Program-made: the position numbers and the translations under genes
In this document: piece after piece, positions 36,028-44,567 of the stretch
Numbering within the stretch: position 1 is the first letter of the stretch
How the letters are laid out: the number at the start of each line of letters is the position of its first letter
DNA from: Nocardia miyunensis NBRC 108239
GTDB taxonomy: Bacteria > Actinomycetota > Actinomycetes > Mycobacteriales > Mycobacteriaceae
NCBI RefSeq assembly: GCF_001613065.1
Contig: NZ_BDBQ01000053.1
Coordinates: 58,140 to 122,139, forward strand
Direction of reading: 5' to 3'
DNA length: 64,000 nt
The notes under the pieces: generated by a model
The model's database searches: none
What the model saw: only the letters and a program-made list of their open reading frames with translations
What the model was told of the DNA's origin: nothing

Positions 36028-36765
36028 TTACATCAGATCCGCGTCGGCTCCCGAACGACCGATGGGGACGACCTCGGAGGTGATGACCGACGGCCAGCGC
36101 GCCAGCGTACGCAGCACGCGCAAGTGCGAATTTTCGATGTAGGCCCGGCACTGGCGCGCGAGTTCGTCGCCGTCCCGGCGGGCGGCGCTCGCGACGAACT
36201 CCGCGGAAAGGGCGGTGACACCGGTATCCAGCAGCTCGGAGTCGATGACCAGCATCCACACCCGAGACATTTCCGCCGACAACCGCGTCAAGGTACTGAC
36301 GAAATACTCGTTCCCCGTGGCCTCGGCGAGCAACTCGAACAGCCGCTCGGCCAGCGCGACACCCCGCATGGCCGTCTCCCGGACCGTGGCGGCGTCGCCC
36401 CCCGGTCGCAACGACGCCTCAGCGGCAGCGACGATCTCCACGAGCTGCGCGTCGGTGGCGCGCACAATGCCCTGCCGCGTCATATCGGGCCCGACCAGGA
36501 GCCAGAATTCGAACAGGTCGTCCACCGACTTGATCGTCAGTGGCCTGACGCGATACCCCTTGCGCGGCACCGTTTGTATCAAACCGTCGTGATCCAGGCG
36601 GGTGAGCGCTTCGCGGATCGGCGACGCACCGAAGCCGGTCGATTCGGCCAGCGCCCGCTCGGTGAGCCGCTGACCGGGCGCCAGCTTGCAGGACACGATC
36701 CCGTCCCGGATGCGCTGGTAGGCGGCCTCACCCAGCGATACCGCCGGTTTGGCTGGTGTGGTCAC
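36028..36765 (-). CDS. GntR-family regulator (FCD type)
   Basis: A 245-residue regulator. The winged helix is LGEAAYQRIRDGIVSCKLAPGQRLTERALAESTGFGASPIREALTRLDHDGLIQTVPRKGYRV, followed by an FCD helical domain. GTG at 36765 has GAGGGA upstream. TGAAATATCA lies 15 bases before its start and recurs near 38.2 and 39.2 kb, so it may control itself, the exporter and the decayed catabolic genes beyond it. Confidence 0.9.
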   Translation of the reverse strand: MTTPAKPAVSLGEAAYQRIRDGIVSCKLAPGQRLTERALAESTGFGASPIREALTRLDHDGLIQTVPRKGYRVRPLTIKSVDDLFEFWLLVGPDMTRQGIVRATDAQLVEIVAAAEASLRPGGDAATVRETAMRGVALAERLFELLAEATGNEYFVSTLTRLSAEMSRVWMLVIDSELLDTGVTALSAEFVASAARRDGDELARQCRAYIENSHLRVLRTLARWPSVITSEVVPIGRSGADADLM

Positions 36766-36780
36766 AGTCCCTCGTCTCTG

Positions 36781-36790
36781 TGAAATATCA
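36781..36790. promoter_or_regulatory. TGAAATATCA motif before GntR gene
   Basis: A 10-base AT-rich motif in the 47-base gap between the exporter stop and the GntR start. Identical or near-identical copies are at 38206-38215, 39177-39186 and 39199-39208. Confidence 0.35.
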
Positions 36791-36812
36791 GCGGGGCAAG
36801 ACTAGCAGAGCC

Positions 36813-38048
36813 TCACCGTTCCGCCTGATCCGCCACGGTGGGCGGAGTCTGTGCGGCCGAGTCGGCACTCGCCACGACCCGAGCCGCGCCGTAGCGCGCC
36901 GCGGCCGCGCACACCGCCGCGATCGCCATCGTCACAGCCATCACGGTGGGCGTCGCCGCGATCAACGAGACCAGCGGACCGATCACGCCGCCCAGTACGA
37001 ACTGCACCATCCCCATGAGGCCCGACGCGGTCCCCGCCCGGCTGCCGTGCGTGAGCAGGGCCAGCGCCATGGCATTGGGCATCACGATCGCGACGGACGA
37101 CACGGCCAGGAAGAGGAAGGGCAACATCGCCCAGAGCGGCAGCCCGGGAATCGCAGTCGCCGCGAAGGCAGTACAGGCCAGCACGCCCATCGTCAGCCCG
37201 ACGGTCAACGCCCGGTCCGGGCCGAACCGGGTCACCAGCATCCCGCTGACGCGCCCGGCGATCATCAGGCCGATCGAGTTGGCCGCGAAGATCAGCGAGA
37301 ACGCCACGCTGCCGAGTCCGAGACCGGTTTGCAGGACGAAGGGGCTCATGACGATGTAGCAGAACAGGATCACCGAACCCAGGCCGAGCACGGCGGTATA
37401 CCCGACGAAACGCCGATCCTCGACCAGAATCCGCACCTGCCGGGCCGCGGCCCCGATTCCGCCGAGGTTGCGCCGCTCCCGCGGCAAGGTCTCCGACAGC
37501 GCCGCCACCGCGGCCGCCAACAGCACGCAGCCGACCAGCGACAGCACGAGGAACAGGCCGCGCCACGGCATGAGGTGCAGCAATTGTCCGCCCACGACCG
37601 GCGCGAGCACGGGGGCGATGCCGGAGACCAGCATGAGCATCGAGAAGGCCCAGGCGACCGTATCGCTGTCGTAGAGGTCCTTGACCATCGCGCGCGCGAT
37701 CACGATGCCGCCGCCACCGGCCAGGCCCTGGATCAACCGGACCGCGACGAGGATCCCCACCGAGGGCGCCACCGCGCACAGCAGCGAGGCCACCGCGTAG
37801 GCGGTGAGCGTGAGCAACAGCGGTATCCGCCGCCCGTACCGGTCGCTGACCGGCCCGAGGAAGAATTGCCCCGCGGCCAGGCCGAGCATGCAACCGGTCA
37901 CGGTGAGCTGGGCCGCCGCCGCGGAGGTGTGCAGATTCCCGGCCAGTGCCGGAAGCGCGGGCAGGTACAGATCCATCGAAAGCGGGCCGAACGCCGACAG
38001 GGCGCCCAGTACCACCAGGATTCGGACCGGAACAGTGCGTGAACTCAT
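36813..38048 (-). CDS. MFS multidrug exporter, Bcr/CflA family
   Basis: A 411-residue major-facilitator protein with about 12 hydrophobic segments. GPLSMDLYLPALPALA near the N-terminus is the Bcr/CflA hallmark (D in TM1), and GPVSDRYGRRIPLLL is motif A. It would export a drug or metabolite with proton exchange. It starts at ATG 38048 and precedes the GntR gene by reading toward it; divergent from the broken hydrolase at 38286. Confidence 0.92.
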   Translation of the reverse strand: MSSRTVPVRILVVLGALSAFGPLSMDLYLPALPALAGNLHTSAAAAQLTVTGCMLGLAAGQFFLGPVSDRYGRRIPLLLTLTAYAVASLLCAVAPSVGILVAVRLIQGLAGGGGIVIARAMVKDLYDSDTVAWAFSMLMLVSGIAPVLAPVVGGQLLHLMPWRGLFLVLSLVGCVLLAAAVAALSETLPRERRNLGGIGAAARQVRILVEDRRFVGYTAVLGLGSVILFCYIVMSPFVLQTGLGLGSVAFSLIFAANSIGLMIAGRVSGMLVTRFGPDRALTVGLTMGVLACTAFAATAIPGLPLWAMLPFLFLAVSSVAIVMPNAMALALLTHGSRAGTASGLMGMVQFVLGGVIGPLVSLIAATPTVMAVTMAIAAVCAAAARYGAARVVASADSAAQTPPTVADQAER

Positions 38049-38205
38049 TCGAAGTATCGTCTCTCGGCCGGGGACAGATCGAACCATCCTCCCCACGCGG
38101 AAGCATCCACGCCGGGCGCCCGGCTCGACGAAGGTCGGGCATTCTGCATCGCACGATCCGGTTGAAATGTCACTATTGGCAAATAATACCGGAATCGACA
38201 CTGGG

Positions 38206-38215
38206 TAATATATCA
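38206..38215. promoter_or_regulatory. TAATATATCA motif in exporter/hydrolase divergent region
   Basis: Matches TGAAATATCA at 8 of 10 positions. The same gap also has TGGCAAAT twice, at 38177 and 38217. Confidence 0.3.
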
Positions 38216-38285
38216 GTGGCAAATGCAACCGTGACCGTGCGCCACGCCCGTCGAACGGGCCGTGCGCCTGAAGCAGGAGAACAGA

Positions 38286-39118
38286 ATGACGGAGCAGATC
38301 CGGCGACCGGGTGCGGACTTCCGGCACCTCACCGTCCCAGCGGGTGAGTTCACGCTGGATTACGCGGTGGCGGGACCGGACGGGGCGGCGGTGACCCTGG
38401 TGTCGATCCCGGGGTCCGCCGGGCTCGAGATGTCCACGGCCAAGGACGAATTGGCGCGAACCTACCGGGTCATCGAGATCAATCCGCCGGGCTGGGCGGG
38501 CAAGACCGACCTCGATCGCCCGATGACCACCGGCGAACTCGGCGGTCTGCTGGCCGAGGCCATCGAACATCTCGTCGACGGCGAGTTCTTCCTCATCGGC
38601 ACCTCGATGGGCGGTTCCAATGCGCTGGAGATCGCGGCCACGCTCCCCGACCGGGTGCGAGGAATCGTGCTGGAGGGATCCATGGCGCCGGTCCGGGACG
38701 AGGACCACCGCGTGCCGCCGTCGGAAATCCTGCCGCCGCCGGCCGAATCCGGACCGGCCGGGACCGGCGAGGCTCCGCCGTATCCACTGCCCCCGACGCA
38801 TCCCGGAAGCCCTGGGCGACACCGGATTACATCCGCATGCAGATGGCGGACCGTTTCGCCATGTTCCGCCGGGTCCAATTGGACATGTATCCCGAGGCCG
38901 CACTCGCGGTGGTGAACGGACGCGGCATCCCCGTACTCGCACTTCTCGGCGAGCAGAACGAGATCCTGAAGCCCAGTCAGGAGCAGACCATCGCGTCGGC
39001 GCTCCCGCACGCGGAGTTCGTCCTGATCCCCACGGGCTCACACGATCTCCAGAACACCGCGGCGGACATCTTCGTCGCCCTCGTCGAGAAGTTCGTCGGG
39101 TTCGTGTCGAATACGTAG
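38286..39118 (+). pseudogene. Alpha/beta hydrolase broken by a -1 frameshift near 38804
   Basis: The first frame (from ATG 38286, AGGAG upstream) gives an alpha/beta hydrolase with the nucleophile elbow GTSMGGS. It is sensible as far as YPLPPTHP and then turns into a shadow sequence ending at 38915. The other frame takes over with RKPWATPDYIRMQMADRFAMF and ends normally at 39118, including GSHDLQN with the likely catalytic His. One extra C in the CCC run at 38802-38804 would join them into one 277-residue protein. Either the gene is a pseudogene or this is a base-calling error. Confidence 0.8.
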
Positions 39119-39176
39119 GCCCACAAGGCATTCCGGCCCAGCCAACACTGCTCGGCCCGAAGTGAATCCCAGTCAG

Positions 39177-39208
39177 TGAAATATCTTGATACCAATACTG
39201 AAATATCA
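39177..39208. promoter_or_regulatory. Two direct TGAAATATC repeats
   Basis: TGAAATATC at 39177-39185 and 39199-39207, 22 bases apart (two helical turns), upstream of the acyl-CoA dehydrogenase remnant. Same motif as before the GntR gene. Confidence 0.4.
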
Positions 39209-39291
39209 TATGGTGCGAGTCACACGGCGAACGCGTCTTCGCCGGTTCGCCTGTTCACCTGCGTCATTCGCAGCAACCCGATCGAGGTTCC

Positions 39292-39615
39292 ATGGCAGCT
39301 TCCGACCAGATCACCGCACCGGCCACACCGGCTGGTCGTCCGGGTGCCGATCCGGCCTCGGCCGAACACCGCGACCGGCTGTTGTCGGCTGTCGAGAGGG
39401 TCGCCGCGGAGTTGGAGGCCGAAGCCGAAGCCTGCGAGGCGGCGGGCAGGATGACCGACCGCGCGCTGGAGTTGTTGCGCGGCACGGGAATCGGATGGGG
39501 TCTGGTGAGCGCGGACCTCGGCGGGCTCGACATGTACCCGGGCGAGCTGTTCCCGGTGCTGGAACGCATCGCGCGCACCCGACCACACCGGCACATACCG
39601 GCGAGTGATGGCTGA
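39292..39615 (+). pseudogene. Acyl-CoA dehydrogenase, N-terminal remnant
   Basis: About 95 residues have the helical start of an acyl-CoA dehydrogenase or HsaA-like flavin monooxygenase: EAEACEAAGRMTDRALELLRGTGIGWGLVSADLGGLDMYPGELFPVLERIART. The protein then ends in out-of-family residues at 39615. A full family member is ~380-400 residues. GAGG precedes the ATG at 39292 and the promoter region looks intact. The rest was lost in a deletion that joined it to the luciferase-like remnant. Confidence 0.7.
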
Positions 39616-40048
39616 AAACGGCCGCCGCGCCGAGGATCACCTGATCGGCTTCGTGAATCCCGTCGGTATCGCCGACACCTGGGAGGAAGCCTTCGAGTCC
39701 ATCGCCGAACCGTGTCTGTGGATGAGCAACGTCTACGGCTCGCGCAAGGATCTCGAGGGGAAGCAGCCGCCGGAGTCGGCGCTGGTGTCCATGGAGACGC
39801 TGCGCAAGGGAGCCGAGACCGGTCAGCAGGTCGCCTTCGCGACCCCCATCGTGGGTACGGTCGATCAGATCATCGACTTCTACCTCCCGATCGTGCGCGG
39901 CGAGCATCCGCAGGGCCTGACCACTCACCTCGGGCTGGAAGTTCGCACCCCGGGCGTCCGGACCGAGGACGCCCACCGCACCATGCGCCTGTTCGCCGAG
40001 CACGTGCTGCCGGTCTTGGCCGAGGAAGCCGCGAAAGCCGGTCGCTGA
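39605..40048 (+). pseudogene. Luciferase-like flavin oxidoreductase, C-terminal remnant
   Basis: The frame reads VMAENGRRAEDHLIGFVNPVGIADTWEEAFES, then a normal C-terminus of an LLM-class oxidoreductase ending FAEHVLPVLAEEAAKAGR. The first ~200 or more residues (N-terminal barrel half with the flavin site) are missing. In-frame coding character starts at about 39587, exactly where the acyl-CoA dehydrogenase remnant loses its own, so the joint is within ~20 bases. A GTG at 39605 is present but no function is expected. Confidence 0.7.
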
Positions 40049-40066
40049 CAAGGGATCACAGTCGGG

Positions 40067-40744
40067 TCAGGCGCCCTCCACACCCTCTCGGACGAGGAAC
40101 TCGTGCAGCCCGCCGAGTTCGAGCGAGGAGTTCCCGTCCGAGAGTTTCGTGCGGATCCCCGCTTCGTTCCGCTCCCGCAGGCGCGCCAGCCGGAGCGTTT
40201 CGGCGACGGCGTCCTGTTCGACGACGACCACTCCGTCGCTGTCGCCGATCACCGCGTCACCGGGGTACACCACAACCCCGCCGCAGCTCACCGGGACGTT
40301 CACGTAGCCCAGGCCGGTCTTGGTCGTGCCCAGGGCGGAGATCCCGCGGCTGAAGATCGGGTAGCCCATGGCGCGCAGTTCGTCGATGTCGCGCACTCCC
40401 GAGTCCAGCACGACACCGGCGAGTCCGCGGGCTCGGCAGGAGGTGGCCAGGAGGTCACCGAGCATGCCGTGCACCGACGGGGCCGTCACCGCGACGATCA
40501 GCACGTCACCGGGACGGCACACGTCGATCGCGGCCTGGAGCATGAGGTTGTCGGCGGGGTAGTTCAGGCAGGTGACCGCGGTTCCGGCCAGCCGCGCGCC
40601 GGGCACTCGCTGCTCGATACCGGCCAGATAACCCCGCCGCCGGTACGCCTCGTGCACGGTGGCCGTGCCGAGTTCGCCCAGGGCACTGACACTTTCGGCG
40701 TCGGCTCGGGTGATCGAGTGGACGATCTTCGGACCGTGGCTCAC
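40067..40744 (-). CDS. RraA-like 4-carboxy-4-hydroxy-2-oxoadipate aldolase (LigK/GalC type)
   Basis: A 225-residue protein of the RraA/HMG-CHA aldolase family. LGDLLATSCRARGLAGVVLDSGVRDIDEL is the G-x20-R-D motif that binds metal and pyruvate enolate in LigK-type aldolases and is followed by a typical acidic residue. The reaction splits 4-carboxy-4-hydroxy-2-oxoadipate to pyruvate and oxaloacetate. It is the last gene of the nine-gene operon and overlaps the LigJ-like gene (GTGA), which makes the CHA substrate in known pathways. Plain oxaloacetate decarboxylase activity is also common in the family. Confidence 0.85.
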   Translation of the reverse strand: MSHGPKIVHSITRADAESVSALGELGTATVHEAYRRRGYLAGIEQRVPGARLAGTAVTCLNYPADNLMLQAAIDVCRPGDVLIVAVTAPSVHGMLGDLLATSCRARGLAGVVLDSGVRDIDELRAMGYPIFSRGISALGTTKTGLGYVNVPVSCGGVVVYPGDAVIGDSDGVVVVEQDAVAETLRLARLRERNEAGIRTKLSDGNSSLELGGLHEFLVREGVEGA

Positions 40745-41775
40745 GCGGTTGCTCCTTCCGAGCCGCGCACCGCCGGGTGGTCGGCGAGTCGCGGGTAGAT
40801 GCGCAGCGCGTTCTCGAACAGCACCAGATCGCGGTCCTGCGCCGTCAGCTCGGCGAGACCATCGATCAGCCGCCCGACGTCGTCGAACGGGCTGCCCGTC
40901 TCGGGGTCGTCCCCGCGCGCGGTGCCGAACATCTCGGTGCCGAACAGGATGTTCCGGGCCCCGATCTTGCGCACCAGCATGCCGATCGAATCACCGTCGT
41001 ACACCGAGGTGTCGAAGTGCAGGTTGCGCACCGCCTGTTCGAACGGCGGCAGACCCTCCGCCCGATGCAGCGACCGGTGCCGGTTGAAATGGAATGCGGT
41101 CGCGCCACCGCCGTGCGGGATGACGAGTCGCAGGTCCGGGAACTCGTCGAATACCGCCGATGCGGTCAGTTCCACCACCGCGGCGTGATCCCAGGCCAGG
41201 TAGTGCGCGCCGTTGACGTGCATGCCGGGCACGTGGGTCGAGCTGGCATGGATCATGCCCGGGACGCGCAGTTCGACCATCCGCTGCCACAGCGGATACC
41301 AGTAGGGGTCGGCGAGCGACGGGGTGAGCGGCGTCAGCCCGCCGGAGATGTCCGGGTTGATATTGCACCCGACGAAACCGAGTTCGAGCACACAGCGGTC
41401 GAGTTCGTCGAGCCACTCCTGCGGCGGCGAGCCCGGACTCTGCGGCAGCTGGCACACCGGGGCGAACCGGTTCGGGAACAGGCCGCGGACGCGATGGATG
41501 AGATCGTTGTTGACCTCTGTCCAGATGCGGCTGATCCGCGCATCGCCGTAGTCGTGTCCCATGCCCGACGCGCGGGGCGAGAACAGCACCAGGTCGATCC
41601 CGCGCGCGTCCATGGCGGCGAGATTGGCGGCCAGCGATGCGACGATCTCTTCGTCATCGATGCCCAGATTCTTCTTGCGGGACTTGTTGACCTCGCCCAG
41701 TTGACGACCGCGGAAGGCGTCCAACTGCGGTGGTGCGGACGTGTAGTGGCCGTGAATATCGATCTTCGAAACCAT
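40741..41775 (-). CDS. LigJ-like 4-oxalomesaconate hydratase (amidohydrolase superfamily)
   Basis: A 344-residue metal-dependent TIM barrel. KIDIHGHYTSAPPQLDAFRGRQL at the N-terminus matches the LigJ family (HGHYT with the metal-site histidines). Later metal/active-site regions are MIHASSTHVPGM, VIPHGGGATAFH and FGTEMFG. LigJ adds water to 4-oxalomesaconate to form 4-carboxy-4-hydroxy-2-oxoadipate in 4,5-cleavage of protocatechuate and gallate. It is sandwiched between LigI-like and LigK-like genes, which supports the assignment. A relative acting on another dicarboxylic acid is possible. Confidence 0.8.
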   Translation of the reverse strand: MVSKIDIHGHYTSAPPQLDAFRGRQLGEVNKSRKKNLGIDDEEIVASLAANLAAMDARGIDLVLFSPRASGMGHDYGDARISRIWTEVNNDLIHRVRGLFPNRFAPVCQLPQSPGSPPQEWLDELDRCVLELGFVGCNINPDISGGLTPLTPSLADPYWYPLWQRMVELRVPGMIHASSTHVPGMHVNGAHYLAWDHAAVVELTASAVFDEFPDLRLVIPHGGGATAFHFNRHRSLHRAEGLPPFEQAVRNLHFDTSVYDGDSIGMLVRKIGARNILFGTEMFGTARGDDPETGSPFDDVGRLIDGLAELTAQDRDLVLFENALRIYPRLADHPAVRGSEGATA

Positions 41776-41783
41776 CTGTCCCC

Positions 41784-42647
41784 TCAGCTTTCCTGCTCGC
41801 GCAGACGCGGGTAGAGCGACAGGGCCGTGTCGGCGAAGATCATCTGCCGGTCGCGCTCATCGAGTCCGGCCAACGCGGTCTCGGCGGCGCGGACGAGGTC
41901 GCTCATCCTCCCCTCCGTAGCGGGAAAGTTTGTCCCCCAAGCGATTCGGCGCGCCGTGAAATGTTCCACCAGGGCCGCGACGAGTCCTTGCGCGCCGCCT
42001 TCGCGGGCGGCCGCACGCTCGAAATTGTCGTTGGTCAGCTTGAGATGGACGTTCTCGAAGCGGCTCAGCTCGAACAACGCGGCGGAGTTGGGGTAGGGTG
42101 GCCCGCCTTCGAGGTCGGGCTGGGCCGCGTGATCCAGGACGATGCGCAGGCGCGGGAACCTCGCGAGGATGTCGAGCAACCGCGGGATGCCCGAAAGCCG
42201 CATCTGCACGCAGACCGGTAGGTCGTTGTCCTGCATCCAGCCCCAGGCGTCGAAGGTGCGCGGGTCGTTCAGCCAGGTGGCCTGACTCGGCATGGTGCTG
42301 CCGGTGGAGAACAGCCGGATGCCGACCAGGCCCCTCTGATTCACCCAGTGGTCGAGCCGGTCCGTCGCGTCGCCGGCCAGGATGTCGACCGAGCCGACGC
42401 CGAGCAGCCGACCGTCACCGTGCTTTTCCACGGAGTCCGCGACGTAGCTGTTGTCGAAACCGTAGGCGGTGGATGCCTGCACCACGACGGCCTTGTCCGC
42501 ACCCGCTTCGTCCATCGCGTCGAGCAGTTGCCGCGGGGTCAGCGTCCGCTCCTGCGACCAGCCCGACTGCACGCCGCCGAGCGGATCGAGGGGGTAGGCG
42601 TCGCGGTCGGGCGAGATGACATGGGTGTGGATGTCGATATATCGCAT
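41784..42647 (-). CDS. Amidohydrolase of the 2-pyrone-4,6-dicarboxylate hydrolase (LigI-like) type
   Basis: A 287-residue amidohydrolase-2 protein. YIDIHTHVISPDRDAYPL carries the HxH of the family, VVVQASTAYGFDNSYVAD matches the QAS/D region of LigI, LRIVLDHAAQPDLEG holds the barrel His and IAWGTNFPATEG (Asp replaced by Asn in GTD/NFP) the last strand. LigI opens 2-pyrone-4,6-dicarboxylate to 4-oxalomesaconate. The family (COG3618) is broad, so a lactonase for another ring is equally open. AGGAGAAC precedes the ATG at 42647. In the nine-gene operon. Confidence 0.75.
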   Translation of the reverse strand: MRYIDIHTHVISPDRDAYPLDPLGGVQSGWSQERTLTPRQLLDAMDEAGADKAVVVQASTAYGFDNSYVADSVEKHGDGRLLGVGSVDILAGDATDRLDHWVNQRGLVGIRLFSTGSTMPSQATWLNDPRTFDAWGWMQDNDLPVCVQMRLSGIPRLLDILARFPRLRIVLDHAAQPDLEGGPPYPNSAALFELSRFENVHLKLTNDNFERAAAREGGAQGLVAALVEHFTARRIAWGTNFPATEGRMSDLVRAAETALAGLDERDRQMIFADTALSLYPRLREQES

Positions 42648-42694
42648 CGTTCTCCTGGTTGGCTGGACTGCTGCGGTGTTGCGACCGCGCGAAG

Positions 42695-43675
42695 TCACAC
42701 GGGATGGAATATCTGCGCGGGCGAGGGGCTGCGGGTCAGCAGACCTTGGTCGCGGCAGAAGCGGATCGCGGCCTCGACACTCACCTCGTTGGCCGCGAGC
42801 CCGTACGGCAGCGGGTCGTCACCGACGACGCCCATCAGCTCGCGGTAACGCTGGACCTCGGGATCTGTACTGCCGGAAGCGATTTCACTCATGAGGTCCG
42901 CTCGCGAATTGCCGAACAGCGCCCACAGTTCCTCGGCCAGCCGCGGATGGGCGCGCAGAGTCTCGTCGTGGACCACGAGCACGCCGTGAATCGGGTAGAT
43001 GCCGGTCCGCTCGAACCAGGCCCGTTCCTCGGCGGCCGGGTCGGCGAACAGCTGGTACGCGTCCTCGCGCGAGGAGTCGGTTTCGGCCCACCCCCCGGCC
43101 GCCGCGCCGGTGCGCCCGATGCCCGCCCATCCGGTCATGGCCGCGTCGATGTCGCCGGAGGCGAACAGGTCCGCGAGGGACCGGCCGTCGGGCGCGGACA
43201 CCACGTTGCCGGGCAGACGCAACTCCCGGACGTGTTCCTCGTCGTCGACGACCCAGGTCACGCCGGCGTCGTCGAGTCCGTACTCGCGCAGGAGTCCACG
43301 CACCCACATCCCCGAGGTCACCGAGTAGGCGCGCACGCCGACTCGACGTCCTGCCAGGTCCGCGGCGCAGCGGATCCCTCGCCCGGCCCGGCACACCACG
43401 TCGCCGTGGTGGAAGCGCCGGTTCAGCGGGATGGGCAGCGCGGTGACGGGAACGCTGTGCTCCCGGGCGATCAGGTAGGTCGAGATCGCGAGCTCGCAGA
43501 TGTCGAATTCGAGTCCGCGGACCATGCGACGGTAGGCGTCGACGATCGGGTGCACGGGAACGTGCCGCAGCAGCAGCCCGGACGGTGTGCGTACCGGTTC
43601 GCGGATCAGCGCCCCGGTGTGCGGGTACTCCGCGATCACCATCGACAGTTCGCCGGTGGAAGGACGTTCAGGCAC
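42695..43675 (-). CDS. 4,5-dihydroxyphthalate decarboxylase-family protein (substrate-binding-protein fold), copy 1
   Basis: A 326-residue protein. FDICELAISTYLIAREHSVPVTALPIP, GIRCAADLAGRRVGVRAYSVTSGMWVRGLLREYGL and FERTGIYPIHGVLVV follow, in order, the blocks of dihydroxyphthalate decarboxylase (Pht5/PhtD). That family has a periplasmic-binding-protein fold but acts in the cytoplasm, and no signal peptide is seen here. Its GTG start has AGGAGG upstream and overlaps the second copy by 8 bases. Automatic annotation would often call it an ABC substrate-binding protein, but the operon has its own lipoprotein SBP. Aromatic decarboxylation is inferred. Confidence 0.75.
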   Translation of the reverse strand: MPERPSTGELSMVIAEYPHTGALIREPVRTPSGLLLRHVPVHPIVDAYRRMVRGLEFDICELAISTYLIAREHSVPVTALPIPLNRRFHHGDVVCRAGRGIRCAADLAGRRVGVRAYSVTSGMWVRGLLREYGLDDAGVTWVVDDEEHVRELRLPGNVVSAPDGRSLADLFASGDIDAAMTGWAGIGRTGAAAGGWAETDSSREDAYQLFADPAAEERAWFERTGIYPIHGVLVVHDETLRAHPRLAEELWALFGNSRADLMSEIASGSTDPEVQRYRELMGVVGDDPLPYGLAANEVSVEAAIRFCRDQGLLTRSPSPAQIFHPV

Positions 43676-44567
43676 GGCTGCCTCCTGCGTCCCGCAGCGA
43701 CTCGGGGAGCACCTCGTCGAGCCGGGGAGCGCTCGGGATCATCCGCTGGTCCCGCGCGTACCGGGCACCGAGGTCGAACGCGGCGCGGACCCGCTCGACG
43801 CCCTCCCGGACGGCTCCCGGGACGCCCGGTAGCAGCTCGCGGTCTTCGGCCGCACCGAGCACGAGGGCATGCGATTCGGTGATCATCCGGTACACCTCGG
43901 CCACGACATCCGCGTCCTGGCAGACCTCGTGGGTCAGGCAGATCATGTGATTGATTCCGACGGTCCGGTGTTCGGCGAACCACTCGTCCGCGGCGGCCGT
44001 GGGATCGGGGAGCACGGGGACGGTCCCCTCGATCTCGGGGCCGATCACCGCCGCGACGATCTCCCCGGCATCGAGCAGGTCGGGCGTCGAGCGAGCCTGC
44101 GGATCGCGCCGCACGTTGGGCGGGTCGGTGTAGCCGGCGCTGTGCGCGGCCTCCTGCGTGAGCCAGGTGATCGTGTCCAGGTCGACGCCGAACTGTTCGG
44201 CGAGAATCGCGCGCACCCACAGTCCGGTGGTCTGGCTGTAGGAGCGGCTTCCGAGTGTCCCGCCCGATACTTCCGTCAGCGGCACCGGGTCGGAGGCGGC
44301 GAGGCGGCGCAGGTACGCGTGGTGGAAACCGCCGACCTCGACGGCCGGCAGCAGGGCCAGCGGTTTTCCGGCGGCGTGCGCCTGGAGGAACGCGCCCAGG
44401 GCGATCTCCGAGACGTCGAACGCCTGGCGCTCGACCATCGGCGCGAACGCCCGGCTGATGACAGGGTGGTCGGCGAAGTCGAACTCGACGAGCGAGCTGG
44501 TGACCCGTCCGTCGCGCAGCGGTTCCAGATGAGCGTGCGGTCCGACGGCGATCTTCAAACGCTTCAC
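43668..44567 (-). CDS. 4,5-dihydroxyphthalate decarboxylase-family protein, copy 2
   Basis: A 299-residue paralogue with FDVSEIALGAFLQAHAAGKPLALLPAVE, LGSRSYSQTTGLWVRAILAEQFGV and HRTVGINHMICLTHE at the positions of the family blocks. It is diverged from copy 1 (little identity by eye beyond the blocks), so the two may form a hetero-oligomer or act on different acids. GTG at 44567 overlaps the lactonase stop. No signal peptide. Confidence 0.75.
   Translation of the reverse strand: MKRLKIAVGPHAHLEPLRDGRVTSSLVEFDFADHPVISRAFAPMVERQAFDVSEIALGAFLQAHAAGKPLALLPAVEVGGFHHAYLRRLAASDPVPLTEVSGGTLGSRSYSQTTGLWVRAILAEQFGVDLDTITWLTQEAAHSAGYTDPPNVRRDPQARSTPDLLDAGEIVAAVIGPEIEGTVPVLPDPTAAADEWFAEHRTVGINHMICLTHEVCQDADVVAEVYRMITESHALVLGAAEDRELLPGVPGAVREGVERVRAAFDLGARYARDQRMIPSAPRLDEVLPESLRDAGGSRA

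Noticed and set aside
38177..38224. TGGCAAAT direct repeats 40 bases apart
   Set aside because: Short and only partly extended; not enough to claim an operator beyond the TAATATATCA motif between them.
36813..39209. 798-codon frame extending the MFS exporter upstream
   Set aside because: The exporter starts clearly at 38048 with TM1; the extension is antisense to the hydrolase.
42695..44567. Pair as ABC nitrate/taurine-type substrate-binding proteins
   Set aside because: They have the fold, but no signal peptides and no matching permease, and the block order is that of dihydroxyphthalate decarboxylase; the operon already has its own SBP.
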